The notes under the pieces were generated by a model. That model saw only the letters and a program-made list of their open reading frames with translations, was not told the origin of the DNA and searched no databases. A stretch of DNA of 64,000 nucleotides, taken from the NCBI RefSeq assembly GCF_002150765.1, contig NZ_MUYM01000019.1:1-64000 (forward strand), read 5' to 3'. Source of the DNA: Lentzea kentuckyensis. GTDB lineage: Bacteria; Actinomycetota; Actinomycetes; Mycobacteriales; Pseudonocardiaceae. Below are positions 46,409-55,585 of this stretch, piece after piece (position 1 is the stretch's first letter; every line of letters begins with the position of its first letter). Position numbers and translations under genes: made by a program.

Positions 46409-47317
46409 TCAGCGCGGCGAACCGGACGCGCGGAACGACCGCAGCGGCGGTTTCGGGGCGTCCTTCACCTCGAGCACCCGCATCAGCCGCACGGACGCGG
46501 CGTCCACCGGCAGCAGCAGCGTGGTGATCCGGCGGACGACCAGCGCCGTGGTGACCGCGACCGCGGCCAGCAGCAGGTCGTCGACCGTGTGCAGCAACAC
46601 GCTGTCCGCCAGCGCCTGGGTGCTCTCCGTCAGGTTCTGCCACAGCACGATGACCCAGAACATCAGCCCGCTGGCGATCCAGAAGCCCCACCACCAGCGC
46701 AGCAGCATCGAGGGCCGAGGGCGTTCGTCCACGGGACGGCGCACCACCGCGTGTTCCAGTTCGGCCAGGACCGAGCCCGGCACGACCAGGTTGACGAAGG
46801 GCACGAGCAGCAGCAGGAGTGACTTCACACCCGAACGGGACGGTCCGTAGCCCGCGAGATCAGCGGCCACGTTCCGCGCGCGCCGCACCCACAGCACGGT
46901 GAGCACCAGTGCCACCGCCCAGCCGACGAACATGATCGCCGCGCTCGACACGACCATGGCGTCCGACGCGGCGACCACGTTCGCGTCGAGGGCGCCGAAC
47001 CGGCTCAGCGCGAGCAGCACGTACCGCCAGATCTCGGACCCCGCCGCCCACACGGCGACGGCGGCGAGCACCCAGAGCGAGTTCTGCGCGGTCTTGCCGA
47101 GACGGCGGACGTTGTCGACCGAGTCGGCCTGCTCGACCACACCGGACACGGCCGTCGGCCAGCGCCACGCCAGCAGCGGGAAGCCCCAGCGCGGCGGGAC
47201 CGGGTAGTTCGGCGGGCCGCCGTAGGACAACCGCTGCGACCGCCGCGCGGGCTGCGGGTACGCACCGGGTGGCGGAGTCGCCACCCAGTCCACGCGCATC
47301 GGCTGCAACGGCTGCAC
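46409..47317 (-). CDS. DUF4328 membrane protein
   Basis: The 302-residue protein starts with a Pro-rich cytoplasmic segment (ATPPPGAYPQPARRSQRLSY) and has about six membrane helices, with LWVLAAVAVWAAGSEIWRYV first and the family motif PSRSGVKSLLLLLVPFVNLV midway. DUF4328 proteins are common in actinobacteria and unassigned. GTG 47317 follows the rhodanese stop by 2 bases, so they are co-translated. Confidence 0.85.
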   Translation of the reverse strand: MQPLQPMRVDWVATPPPGAYPQPARRSQRLSYGGPPNYPVPPRWGFPLLAWRWPTAVSGVVEQADSVDNVRRLGKTAQNSLWVLAAVAVWAAGSEIWRYVLLALSRFGALDANVVAASDAMVVSSAAIMFVGWAVALVLTVLWVRRARNVAADLAGYGPSRSGVKSLLLLLVPFVNLVVPGSVLAELEHAVVRRPVDERPRPSMLLRWWWGFWIASGLMFWVIVLWQNLTESTQALADSVLLHTVDDLLLAAVAVTTALVVRRITTLLLPVDAASVRLMRVLEVKDAPKPPLRSFRASGSPR

Positions 47318-47319
47318 GA

Positions 47320-47658
47320 TCAGATGACCTCGGGTTCCATGCCGTCGACGCCACCCTCGAGCGGGCGGCCCGACGCGTCCCAGTGCTGCATGCCGCCCTC
47401 GACGTTGACGGCCTCCCAGCCGTTCTCGTTGAGGTACTGAGTCACGCGGGCGGAGCGGCCGCCGGCCCGGCACACGACGTAGAGCTGCACGTCGTTCGGC
47501 ACCTCTTCGAGCCGGGCGCCGATCTCGCTCATCGGGATGTGCACCGCGCCGGGTGCATGGCCTGCGTCCCACTCGTCCTGCTCGCGCACGTCCAGCAGGA
47601 CGGCGCCCTCTGGCAGCACGGCGGGAACGTCGGCGATCTCCACGCTTGGAACAGTCAC
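47320..47658 (-). CDS. Single-domain rhodanese
   Basis: The 112-residue protein is one rhodanese domain with the active-site Cys in VVCRAGGRSARV near residue 68 and the LLDVREQDEWDAGHAPGAVH signature. The CRxGxR loop fits sulfurtransferases. GTG 47658 (MTVPSVEIAD) is preferred to longer in-frame starts because homology begins there. It is co-transcribed with the DUF4328 gene. Confidence 0.92.
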   Translation of the reverse strand: MTVPSVEIADVPAVLPEGAVLLDVREQDEWDAGHAPGAVHIPMSEIGARLEEVPNDVQLYVVCRAGGRSARVTQYLNENGWEAVNVEGGMQHWDASGRPLEGGVDGMEPEVI

Positions 47659-47718
47659 CCCCAGATGTTCCCATGCCGGAGGTTGCACGGACGTGAACCT
47701 CCGGCACGGGTCCACCTC

Positions 47719-48465
47719 TCAGAGCACCTCCGCGACGGCGGCCCCGAGCTTCACGAACTCCGCTTCCTTCAACGGCAACGTCCCGCGGGACCCCGCGACG
47801 TTGACCTGGTCGAGCCGCAACACGCGACCGTCGGCGCGGAAGACGTACAGGGACTGCGCCTGCGGGGTGGCGTCGTAGAGCTGGAACACCGTGCCGTCGC
47901 CGTTGGTCGTCCGACGGGGCGGAGCGCACGCGCCGGTCGCCCACAGCGCCCTGTCGGCAGCGGCGAACGCGCTGCCTTCGAACCGCACCCTGGAGAACCG
48001 CAAGGTGGCCGTGCCCTCGACGTCGACCGTGAAGACCTGGGTGAGGTCGTTCTCGGCGAGCTCGGGGTGCGCCGAGTCGACCCTCCGATCCGGTAGCACT
48101 GACTGTGCCAGGTCCCGCCAGGCACGCATCTGCTCGGCCGCCAGCGTCTCGCCCCCCTGGGCGAGGACAGGCGGTGGAGTCGCGTTCTCCTGGCAGATCC
48201 GGTCCCGTCGAGAAGGGTCAGCCGGCTGCCCCGGTGCCGCGGTCGCCCGCGCCCAGTTCACCGGGTCGGCGGCGCCAGGCGGCCCGGACGGCAAGGCCAG
48301 CATGCCGATTCCGATGGCCGCCACCACCGCCAGCACGCCGCCCGCGATCCCTGCTCGACGGCCGAGCACCCTCCGCCTGCCGCTGGCGAGCACGTCCTCG
48401 AGCCTCGTCGTGGGTGGCGGCGCGGGTACGTAGAGAGCTCCGCGCAGCTCGTCTTCGATGTTCAT
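47719..48465 (-). CDS. Membrane-anchored partner of the second ECF sigma
   Basis: The 248-residue protein has a 35-residue cytoplasmic N-terminus, one membrane helix (about 38-58), and an outer domain with Cys residues in RICQENATPPP and ATGACAPPRR. It starts exactly at the stop of the sigma gene (TGATG). The layout equals that of the 38706 protein, but the outer domains are not obviously alike. Regulation of the sigma is inferred from position. Confidence 0.7.
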   Translation of the reverse strand: MNIEDELRGALYVPAPPPTTRLEDVLASGRRRVLGRRAGIAGGVLAVVAAIGIGMLALPSGPPGAADPVNWARATAAPGQPADPSRRDRICQENATPPPVLAQGGETLAAEQMRAWRDLAQSVLPDRRVDSAHPELAENDLTQVFTVDVEGTATLRFSRVRFEGSAFAAADRALWATGACAPPRRTTNGDGTVFQLYDATPQAQSLYVFRADGRVLRLDQVNVAGSRGTLPLKEAEFVKLGAAVAEVL

Positions 48466-48956
48466 CAGGCACTCTCCGAGTTGATCGGTTCGCCGTACGC
48501 CTCGCGGAGCGTCGCCAAACCCCTGGCTGTCTGACTTTTGACGTTGCCCTCCGAACAGCCCAGCTCAGAGGCCGTCTGCTCGATCGACAGGTCATGCACG
48601 AACCGCAGCACGATGACAGCCCGCTGCCTCGGCGCCACCTGTTGCAGCGCCGCGTTCAGCTTGGCGTCGGGGTCGGAGAAACCGCCGCCCACCCCGATCT
48701 CGGGCAGGTCGGCCGCCGGCCTTTCGCGTTCGCGGCCGCGTCGCCTGGTGTCGAGGAACGCACGCGTCAGGATCGTCCTGACGTAGGCTTCCGCGCTCTC
48801 CCTCCGCACGCTCGGCCACTTCGCGTACGCCTTCACGAACGCGTTCTGCGCGAGCTCTTCCGCCTCCGACCAGTCGCCGCACAGGGCAAATGCCGTGCGT
48901 CGCGCCCAGTCGAATCTGTTCGTGAAGAACTCCGAGAACTCCTCGTCTCGTCGCAC
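48465..48956 (-). CDS. SigE-family ECF sigma factor
   Basis: The 163-residue protein has region 2 (RTAFALCGDWSEAEELAQNA) and region 4 (VAPRQRAVIVLRFVHDLSIE, then LGCSEGNVKSQTARGLATL). It is the second sigma of this family in the window, paired with its own membrane protein. GTG 48956 (MRRDEEFSEFF) is chosen at the start of conserved sequence; the frame is open further upstream. Confidence 0.9.
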   Translation of the reverse strand: MRRDEEFSEFFTNRFDWARRTAFALCGDWSEAEELAQNAFVKAYAKWPSVRRESAEAYVRTILTRAFLDTRRRGRERERPAADLPEIGVGGGFSDPDAKLNAALQQVAPRQRAVIVLRFVHDLSIEQTASELGCSEGNVKSQTARGLATLREAYGEPINSESA

Positions 48957-49025
48957 TCCGGTCCCCCAAGCTTCTGCTGCGTTCGCGTTCAATACGCGGT
49001 CAGCCGCAGCAGGGTTGCACAGAAC

Positions 49026-49064
49026 GGAAACGGGCCGCCCCCGCAGTGGGGACGGCCCGTTTCC
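49026..49064 (-). terminator. Terminator of the yjcH-actP operon
   Basis: GGAAACGGGCCG (49026-49037) and CGGCCCGTTTCC (49053-49064) form a perfect 12-bp stem 10 bases downstream of the actP-like gene. Confidence 0.75.
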
Positions 49065-49074
49065 GGTGGTGGAA

Positions 49075-50667
49075 CTAGTGCGCGGTGGCCTTCTCGGCGC
49101 CCGCACCGGTGAGGGAGCGGACCTCCATCTCGGCCTGCTTGACCGAGTCGGCCTTCTCCTTGGAGAGGATCGTGCCGAGGTAGCCGAGCAGGAACGCGAC
49201 CGGGATCGAGACGATGCCGGGGTTCGACAGCGGGAACAGGTCGAAGTCGGCGTTCTTGAACATCGAGGTCGGCGTGCCGGAGACGGCGGGCGACAGGATG
49301 ATCAGGGTGATCGTCACGGCCAGACCGCCGTAGATGCTCCACAGCGCGCCCGAGGTGTTGAACCTCTTCCAGAACAGCGAGTAGAGGATCGTCGGCAGGT
49401 TGGCCGAGGCCGCGACCGCGAACGCCAGCGCCACGAGGAACGCGATGTTCTGGCCGTTGGCGATGATGCCGCCGCCGATGGACACGAGACCGATCACGAT
49501 CGCGGTGATGCGGGCGACCTTGACCTCGGAGTCCTTGTCCTCCGCCTGGCCCTTCTTGATGATGTTGGCGTAGATGTCGTGGGCGAACGACGCCGACGCC
49601 GTGATCGTCAGGCCTGCCACGACCGCGAGGATGGTCGCGAACGCGACCGCCGCGATCAGGCCGAGCAGGATCGGGCCACCGAGCTCCAGCGCGAGCAGCG
49701 GAGCCGCCGAGTTCGCCTTGCCGGGCGCCTTGTTGATCGCGTCCGGACCGACCAGCGCACCGGCGCCGTAGCCGAGGACCAGCGTGAACAGGTAGAAGAT
49801 GCCGATCAGCCAGATCGCCCACACGACCGAGCGACGGGCTTCCTTTGCCGTCGGCACGGTGTAGAAGCGCATCAGGATGTGCGGCAGACCCGCGGTGCCG
49901 AGCACCAGCGCCAGGGCCAGCGACAGGAAGTCGAGCTTCGTGGTGCCGTTCTTGCCGTAGGCCAGACCGGGGCCGAGCAGCTTCTCGCCCGCCTTCGGCG
50001 CGTTGTCGACGGCGGCACCGAGCAGCCCGGACAGGTTGAACTTGTAGATGCCGAGCACCCACACGGTCATGATCGCGGCGCCCGCGATCAGCAGGACCGC
50101 CTTGATGATCTGCACCCAGGTGGTGCCCTTCATGCCGCCGATGAGGACGTAGGCGATCATGAGGGCGCCGACCACGGCGATGACCAGGGCCTGGCCACCG
50201 GTGCCCGTGATGCCGAGCAGCAGGGCGACGAGACCGCCGGCACCGGCCATCTGGGCCAGCAGGTAGAAGAACGAGACGGCCATGGTGGACGTGGCCGCCG
50301 CCGCGCGGACCGGGCGCTGGCGCATCCGGAAGCTCAGCACGTCGCCCATCGTGTACTTGCCGGTGTTGCGCAGCAGCTCGGCGACCAGCAGCAGCGCGAC
50401 GAGCCACGCCACCAGGAAGCCGATCGAGTACAGGAAGCCGTCGTAACCGTTGAGGGCGATGGCGCCCGCGATGCCGAGGAACGAGGCCGCGGAGAGGTAG
50501 TCACCCGCGATCGCGATGCCGTTCTGCGGGCCTGTGAAGGCACGGCCGGCGGCGAGGTAGTCGGCAGCGGTCTTGGTGTTGCGGCTCGCCCGGATGACCA
50601 CGAACAGCGTGATCAGGACGAAGACACCGAAGATGCTGATGTTGAGGATCGGGCTGGACTCGTTCAC
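49075..50667 (-). CDS. actP: Cation/acetate symporter (SSS family)
   Basis: The 530-residue sodium:solute symporter has about 13 helices. Family features are DYLAAGRAFTGPQNGIAIAG and GDYLSAASFLGIAG near residues 35-70, GGMKGTTWVQIIKAVLL near 175, and LPHILMRFYTVPTAKEARRS near 270. This is the ActP/MctC group that imports acetate, pyruvate or propionate. It follows a DUF485 gene, the standard yjcH-actP pair, overlapping by 4 bases. Confidence 0.92.
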   Translation of the reverse strand: MNESSPILNISIFGVFVLITLFVVIRASRNTKTAADYLAAGRAFTGPQNGIAIAGDYLSAASFLGIAGAIALNGYDGFLYSIGFLVAWLVALLLVAELLRNTGKYTMGDVLSFRMRQRPVRAAAATSTMAVSFFYLLAQMAGAGGLVALLLGITGTGGQALVIAVVGALMIAYVLIGGMKGTTWVQIIKAVLLIAGAAIMTVWVLGIYKFNLSGLLGAAVDNAPKAGEKLLGPGLAYGKNGTTKLDFLSLALALVLGTAGLPHILMRFYTVPTAKEARRSVVWAIWLIGIFYLFTLVLGYGAGALVGPDAINKAPGKANSAAPLLALELGGPILLGLIAAVAFATILAVVAGLTITASASFAHDIYANIIKKGQAEDKDSEVKVARITAIVIGLVSIGGGIIANGQNIAFLVALAFAVAASANLPTILYSLFWKRFNTSGALWSIYGGLAVTITLIILSPAVSGTPTSMFKNADFDLFPLSNPGIVSIPVAFLLGYLGTILSKEKADSVKQAEMEVRSLTGAGAEKATAH

Positions 50668-51014
50668 TTGCCGTCTCCCTCGATCTCACCGCGAAGCTTC
50701 TCCGCCAACGGGTCGAGGTTCTTGTTCGCGTGCCGCACGTACAGCGTCGTGATGACGAACGTCGACACGAACTGCAGCAGGCCGAAGATGAGCCCGACGT
50801 TGATGTTGCCGATCACCTTCGTGGACATGAAGCCGTGCGCGTAGTCCGCGAGCAGCACGTACAGCAGGTACCACGCGAGGAACAGGCCGGAGACGGGGAA
50901 CACGAACTTGCGCAGTCGATGCTTCAGCTCGGCGAAGTCATCGCTCGCTTGGACGTCGACCCACTTCTGTGCGTCTGGGGACGACTCAGACGGGGTGTGC
51001 TCAACGGTGCTCAC
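50664..51014 (-). CDS. yjcH: DUF485 membrane protein (YjcH-like)
   Basis: The 116-residue protein has two membrane helices (about 40-60 and 75-95) separated by ADYAHGFMSTKVIGNINVGL, the DUF485 signature. It is the usual small companion of ActP; its role in transport is not established. The region 51015-51273 upstream has a CRP-like site and a TGAGTCACTCA palindrome (51116-51126). Confidence 0.9.
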   Translation of the reverse strand: MSTVEHTPSESSPDAQKWVDVQASDDFAELKHRLRKFVFPVSGLFLAWYLLYVLLADYAHGFMSTKVIGNINVGLIFGLLQFVSTFVITTLYVRHANKNLDPLAEKLRGEIEGDGK

Positions 51015-51209
51015 AGTCCCCTCCTAGCGGTACTCGTCGTAGGTGTCAGCAACGTGACGTGCACGTAATGCCTCCAGGTGCGGTCCTGTTCTTGGTCAGG
51101 AACCGTATGGAGACTTGAGTCACTCAGGTAAGACCCCGTTCGTGCCGTTGCGCCCAGCAGTCGGGTGATGCGACGAACGGTCAGTATGCGTAGACGAACA
51201 GCACTCTGC

Positions 51210-51223
51210 GTGACCACAATCAC
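51210..51223. promoter_or_regulatory. CRP/GlxR-like site
   Basis: GTGACCACAATCAC is a GTGA-N6-TCAC match to the cAMP-receptor consensus. A near match with 7-base spacing (GTGACCAATTTTCAC, 51239-51253) follows. They lie about 200 bases upstream of yjcH and just beyond the end of the next transporter gene. Confidence 0.4.
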
Positions 51224-51273
51224 CGTTCACCGATTCGAGTGACCAATTTTCACCCATTTGAAACGATGACTAC

Positions 51274-53073
51274 TCACCGTGTGCGACCAGCTCCCCTGCG
51301 CTTGTCCTGGGCCATCCTGGCCTTCTCCTCGGCCGTGCCGAAGCGTGCGATGTCGCGGTCGCGGATGAACCCCAGCGGGTCCGGCGCGTGCAGCCTCAGC
51401 AGGATCTGGTTGACGTCCGCGGGGGCGCGTCTGCGGGTCGCCTTGCTGACCACGATCATGGTCATGAACGCCAGCGGAACCGTGATCAGCGCTGGTTGGG
51501 TGATGAACGCGGGCGCCCAGCGGCCGGTGTAGGAGCTGACGACGCTCACCACCTGCGCGGTGATCACCATGCCGCCGCCGACGACGAGCCCGCACACCGC
51601 ACCGACCCAGGTGAGTCCTCTCCACCAGATGCCGAGGACCAGGAGCGGGCAGAAGGTCGACGCGGCGAGCGCGAACGACATGGCCACGGTCAGTGACGCG
51701 TCGGACCGCGGAAGCAGCAGCGCCAGACCAATTGCGACGAGTCCGGTGAACACGGTTGCCCACCGGAAGTCACGAACCTTGCCCGGCATGATGTCCGTCG
51801 ACACGACCCCGGCGACGGACACGACGAGTCCGGACGAGGTCGACAGGAACGCCGCGAACGCACCCGCGGCCACGATCGCGCCGACGATCTGGCCGCCCAG
51901 GTTCGGCAGCATCGTCTCCGGCAGCATCAGCACCGCCGCGTCCGTCTTCCCGTTCACCAGCAGCTGCGGCAGGTAGAGCCGGGACAGCACGCCGAGCACG
52001 GTCGGGAAGATGTAGAACAGGCCCAGCAGGTAGAGCACGTGCAACGCCGTGCGGCGGGCCGCCTTGCCGTCCGGGTTGGTGTAGAAGCGGACCAGCACGT
52101 GCGGCAGGCCCATCGTGCCGAGGAAAGTCGCGAAGATCAGCGAGTACGTCTTGAGCAGCTCGGAGATGCCGCCGGTCTGCGGGCGCGACCAGTCGTAGTT
52201 GGTCGTCGGCGAGCCCTCGACCACCGGAACCGGGCTGCCCGCGGTGAACTCCATGGTCGTGCCGGGGCTCAGCTCGTAGACGCCGCGGCCCCAGAACACC
52301 GCCCCGTCCGCTTCCCTGCCGTCGATCTGGCCGTGCACCCTCAGCGTCAGCGGCTCGTCGACGCGGACCTTGACCACCTGCTCGGCCACGGTGATCTTCT
52401 CGGCCTGCGGGAAGCGCACCACGCCGTCGTCGCTGACCGGCTGCGTGCCGCGGTGCGGCGAGGCGAGGAACACCACGAAGAGCACGAACGTGGGCGCGGC
52501 GATCGCGAAGAGCTTGCCCCAGTACTGGAACGCCTGCACCAGCGTGATCGCGCGCATGCCGCCGCCCAGCACGTTGATCACCACGATGACCGTGACGACC
52601 AGGCCGCCGAACCACGGAGGCAGGCCGGTGATCGTCGTCAGCGTCAGACCCGCGGACTGCAGCTGCGGCACCAGATACAGCACGCCGATGCACACCACGA
52701 AGAACGTGCTGAAGTGCCGCACGTTGACCGACCCCAGCCGGGCCTCGGCGAAGTCCGGCAACGTGTACGCGCCGGAACGGCGCAGCGGTGCGGCGACGAA
52801 CAACAGCAGCGCGAGATACCCGGCGGTGAAGCCGATCGGGTACCAGAGCGCGTCGACGCCGTCCTTGAGCACGAGCCCGGCCACGCCGAGGAACGACGCC
52901 GCGGACAGGTACTCACCGGAGATCGCGGCGGCGTTGCGGGTCGCCGGAATCGCCCGGCGGGCCACCAGGAAGTCCGGGGTGGTGTTCGCCTTGCGGGACC
53001 CGACGTAGCCGAGCAGGAAGGTCACGGCCGCAACGGCGACGATGGCGCTGAGGCTCCAGATGGTGGCGTTCAC
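51274..53073 (-). CDS. Second SSS-family symporter, with outer-loop insert
   Basis: The 599-residue protein is a second ActP-like symporter (EYLSAASFLGVAG near residue 53, GGGMRAITLVQAFQYW near 175, LPHVLVRFYTNPDGKAARRT near 330). It differs by an insert of about 90 residues (about 212-300), beta-rich and soluble (KVRVDEPLTLRVHGQIDG), in an outer loop. The next gene upstream is a 2-helix protein standing where DUF485 would be. A small carboxylate such as pyruvate or lactate is the likely substrate given the LytS/LytTR and lut genes. Confidence 0.88.
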   Translation of the reverse strand: MNATIWSLSAIVAVAAVTFLLGYVGSRKANTTPDFLVARRAIPATRNAAAISGEYLSAASFLGVAGLVLKDGVDALWYPIGFTAGYLALLLFVAAPLRRSGAYTLPDFAEARLGSVNVRHFSTFFVVCIGVLYLVPQLQSAGLTLTTITGLPPWFGGLVVTVIVVINVLGGGMRAITLVQAFQYWGKLFAIAAPTFVLFVVFLASPHRGTQPVSDDGVVRFPQAEKITVAEQVVKVRVDEPLTLRVHGQIDGREADGAVFWGRGVYELSPGTTMEFTAGSPVPVVEGSPTTNYDWSRPQTGGISELLKTYSLIFATFLGTMGLPHVLVRFYTNPDGKAARRTALHVLYLLGLFYIFPTVLGVLSRLYLPQLLVNGKTDAAVLMLPETMLPNLGGQIVGAIVAAGAFAAFLSTSSGLVVSVAGVVSTDIMPGKVRDFRWATVFTGLVAIGLALLLPRSDASLTVAMSFALAASTFCPLLVLGIWWRGLTWVGAVCGLVVGGGMVITAQVVSVVSSYTGRWAPAFITQPALITVPLAFMTMIVVSKATRRRAPADVNQILLRLHAPDPLGFIRDRDIARFGTAEEKARMAQDKRRGAGRTR

Positions 53074-53074
53074 G

Positions 53075-53503
53075 TCAGCGGTCGACCATGTTCACGAAGT
53101 CGCGCTCGTGCCGTTCGGCCTGCCTGCGGAACACCCACCCGACCCCGTACAGGATCGGGAAGGGCGCGAGACCGAGCACGAGCCAGGGGATGCCGATGCC
53201 AAGGATCTTCAGGTCCCCGATCTGCGGAAACAGGTAGAAGGTGATCGGCAGCAGGCACATGCCGATCAGCACCGCGAAGGCGAGCCCGAACGCGGACTTC
53301 AGCTGCTGCTTGATGAGATCGCGAACCAGCTTCTCACCGACGCTGGTCTGCTCCTCCAGCTCGATGATCGTGCGCAGCGCCTTGCCGCGCTGTTTCGTCG
53401 AGTCCGCGAGCACGACCCTGCGCCTGCGTGGTTTGCGGGCCTGCTCACCGAGCCAGGCCTCGCGGGCGGCCTGCTCGGGCTTTCCCGCGTCGTGCCTGCT
53501 CAC
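53075..53503 (-). CDS. Two-helix membrane partner of the symporter
   Basis: The 142-residue protein has a basic N-terminus, then a short helical stretch (RTIIELEEQTSVGEKLVRDL) and two membrane helices (about 72-92 and 100-122). It lies between the response regulator (4-base overlap) and the symporter (1-base gap). Position and shape equal those of DUF485 proteins, though the sequence does not show that signature. Confidence 0.8.
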   Translation of the reverse strand: MSRHDAGKPEQAAREAWLGEQARKPRRRRVVLADSTKQRGKALRTIIELEEQTSVGEKLVRDLIKQQLKSAFGLAFAVLIGMCLLPITFYLFPQIGDLKILGIGIPWLVLGLAPFPILYGVGWVFRRQAERHERDFVNMVDR

Positions 53504-54366
53504 CAGCCGCTCTTCGGCGGTCGCACGATCCGCTCCTTGAGCTCCTTGGTGTGCCGGCGGCTGACCGGGAGCTCCTTGGCACCGTCACCGGTGCCGATGA
53601 CCACCGCGTAGCCGTTCGCCGTCATCCGCAGCTCGCTCACCAACGGCAGTGCGACGAGGTACGACCGATGGATGCGCACGAACCCCGCGTTCGCCCAGCG
53701 TTCTTCGAGCTGTGCGAGCGGAATGCGCACCAGGTGGCTGCCGTCGTGCGTGTGCAGACGGGCGTAGTCGCCCTGCGCCTCGACGTACCGCACGGTCGCG
53801 CGCGGCACGAGCTTGATGGTGCCGCCGAGCTCGACGGGGATGACCTCGTCGTCGGTCGGTTCGGCGGGGTTCTGAGCACTCGGCGTCGGCGTTGCGGTCG
53901 GCACGGCCGTGCGGCCCACACGGTCAGCGACCCGCGAGATCGCCTTGAGGACGCGCTCTTCGTTGATCGGCTTGTTGATGAAGTCGAGGGCGCCGACGTC
54001 GAACGCCGTGACGAGCGCGTCGCGTTCCTCCACCCCGGTCACGAAGACGAGCGCGGGCGGGTACCTGAACGCGCTGAGCACCCGCGCGAGATCCATCCCA
54101 GACAGACCGGGCATGTTGATGTCCGCGAAGACCGCGTCGACCGGCGGAAGGCCGGACTTGGTCCTCGCCATGACCTCCTGCTCGTAGTCACCCCTCAGGA
54201 TGCGCAGAGCCTCGGCGGCGTCGAACGCCGTGAGGACGCGCCGGATGAGAGGACTGCTCTCGAGCAGGAACTTGATCTCGCTCAGGCCAGGAGCCTCGTC
54301 ATCGACTGCGAGGACGAGGAGACCGGCGTTGTCTTGGGTACTCACTGTGTCGGGCATCTTGCCCAT
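53500..54366 (-). CDS. LytTR-family response regulator
   Basis: The 288-residue protein has a receiver domain (acidic pair VLAVDDEAPG near residue 20, phospho-acceptor Asp in VDAVFADINMPGLSG near 82, Lys in DFINKPINEERV) and a C-terminal LytTR DNA-binding domain (ATVRYVEAQGDYARLHT, then FVRIHRSYLVAL). A Pro/Thr linker joins them. The partner kinase is at 55796. It is first in an operon with the symporter, so it probably controls that transporter, as BtsSR-type systems do in enterobacteria. ATG 54366 is preferred; ATG 54357 is possible. Confidence 0.92.
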   Translation of the reverse strand: MGKMPDTVSTQDNAGLLVLAVDDEAPGLSEIKFLLESSPLIRRVLTAFDAAEALRILRGDYEQEVMARTKSGLPPVDAVFADINMPGLSGMDLARVLSAFRYPPALVFVTGVEERDALVTAFDVGALDFINKPINEERVLKAISRVADRVGRTAVPTATPTPSAQNPAEPTDDEVIPVELGGTIKLVPRATVRYVEAQGDYARLHTHDGSHLVRIPLAQLEERWANAGFVRIHRSYLVALPLVSELRMTANGYAVVIGTGDGAKELPVSRRHTKELKERIVRPPKSGW

Positions 54367-54429
54367 CAATGTGCGGTCATGTCTACGCCGGGGTAGGTCT
54401 CGACACGCCCTGCGAAACCGAACTGATGC

Positions 54430-55293
54430 TCACAGCCCGAATCGGGACCAGCGCGCACGTTCCTCGATGCTCGTGAGCACCTGCGTCACGAGATCGCCCG
54501 ATCGGGTGGACGCGCCGGTCAGTCCGAGCTTGGCCAGCAACGGCCTGCGCGGCTCGGCGACGGTCAGTTCGGCGTCCGGGAACCGCTTCGCGATCACCGA
54601 CCGGATGGTGCCGATGCCGTCGATCAGCCCCAGCTTCTGGGCCTTGGCGCCGGTCCAGATCTCGCCGGTGAAGAGCTCGTCGTCCTCGCCCTTCAGCTTG
54701 CTGTTGCGGCGTTCCTTGACCCACGCCTTGAACTGCTCGTGCAGGTCCGCGTGCAAGCCCTTGAGCCACTCGACGTCCTCGGGCTTCTCGGCCTGGAACG
54801 GGTCGAGCCGCACCTTGTTCTCGCCGGCCGTGTAGACGCGGCGCTCGACGCCGGCCTTGTCGAGGAGGTTGTTGAGGCCGAAGCCCGCGCTGACCACACC
54901 GATGGAGCCCACGAGGCTCGTGCCGTGCGCGTAGATCTCGTCGGCGGCACACGCCAGCCAGTACCCGCCGCTCGCCGCGACGTCCTCGCAGAACGCGAGC
55001 ACCGGCACGTGCTTCTTGGTGGCCAGCTCCCGGATCCGCTCGGCGATCAGGGCGCTCTGGGTGGGCGCGCCACCGGGTGAGTTGATGAGGAGAGCCACGG
55101 CGATCAGCCGCTCGTTGTCGAACGCGCGGTTGATGGCCGACTCGACGTTCTGGAGGCTGATCGTGTTGCGCGCGACCGGCGAGGACTGCGGGGTGATGAC
55201 CCCGTGCAATCGCACCGCCGCGACGACCGGAGGCCGTTCACCCCGGTCCATGACCCTCGGGAGCCGGGCCGCGATCTTGTCCGTGACGCTCAT
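54430..55293 (-). CDS. S49 family signal peptide peptidase (SppA/SohB-like)
   Basis: The 287-residue serine protease has the nucleophile Ser in DVAASGGYWLACAADEIY near residue 110 and the probable general-base Lys in YTAGENKVRLDPF near 162. AVALLINSPGGAPTQSALIA forms the oxyanion region. Only a single S49 domain is present and no clear membrane anchor. ATG 55293 lies 7 bases after a TACTGT box, so its mRNA may be leaderless. It interrupts the kinase/regulator pair. Confidence 0.92.
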   Translation of the reverse strand: MSVTDKIAARLPRVMDRGERPPVVAAVRLHGVITPQSSPVARNTISLQNVESAINRAFDNERLIAVALLINSPGGAPTQSALIAERIRELATKKHVPVLAFCEDVAASGGYWLACAADEIYAHGTSLVGSIGVVSAGFGLNNLLDKAGVERRVYTAGENKVRLDPFQAEKPEDVEWLKGLHADLHEQFKAWVKERRNSKLKGEDDELFTGEIWTGAKAQKLGLIDGIGTIRSVIAKRFPDAELTVAEPRRPLLAKLGLTGASTRSGDLVTQVLTSIEERARWSRFGL

Positions 55294-55300
55294 GTACTCG

Positions 55301-55306
55301 ACAGTA
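55301..55306 (-). promoter_or_regulatory. Probable -10 box of the S49 peptidase gene
   Basis: On the minus strand TACTGT lies 7 bases before ATG 55293, without a ribosome binding site. Confidence 0.45.
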
Positions 55307-55390
55307 CGTGCGTTTCGCGGCCACGCGGGAGCCTCGATGGTGGTCGGTTGCTCCCGCGTGACCTGGAACACGTGCTGGCAGGTGCGGTGC

Positions 55391-55396
55391 TAGGTT
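55391..55396 (+). promoter_or_regulatory. Probable -10 box of the 55-residue gene
   Basis: TAGGTT lies 6 bases before GTG 55403 with no ribosome binding site between. Confidence 0.4.
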
Positions 55397-55402
55397 CGGC
55401 GG

Positions 55403-55570
55403 GTGACGTTCAACCCGATCCGCTGGCTCGAGCGCTATGTCGAGTGGTGGGACGACCGGGGCAGGCAGAACGCCGCCGGCCCCACGCCGATGCACATCTA
55501 CTGGATGTGGGTGAGCTGGAGCGTGTGCGCCGTCGTGCTGATCACGACTTTGGCGGTTGCAGCACGCTGA
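55403..55570 (+). CDS. Small single-helix membrane protein
   Basis: GTG 55403 opens a 55-codon frame: a Trp- and Arg-rich N-terminus (IRWLERYVEWWDDRGRQ), then PTPMHIYWMW and a C-terminal membrane helix (SVCAVVLITTLAVAA). The amphipathic Trp-rich start followed by one helix looks like a real small membrane protein. It is divergent from the S49 peptidase gene. No family is recognised. Confidence 0.6.
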   Translation: MTFNPIRWLERYVEWWDDRGRQNAAGPTPMHIYWMWVSWSVCAVVLITTLAVAAR

Positions 55571-55585
55571 CCTGCGGTGCCGCGC

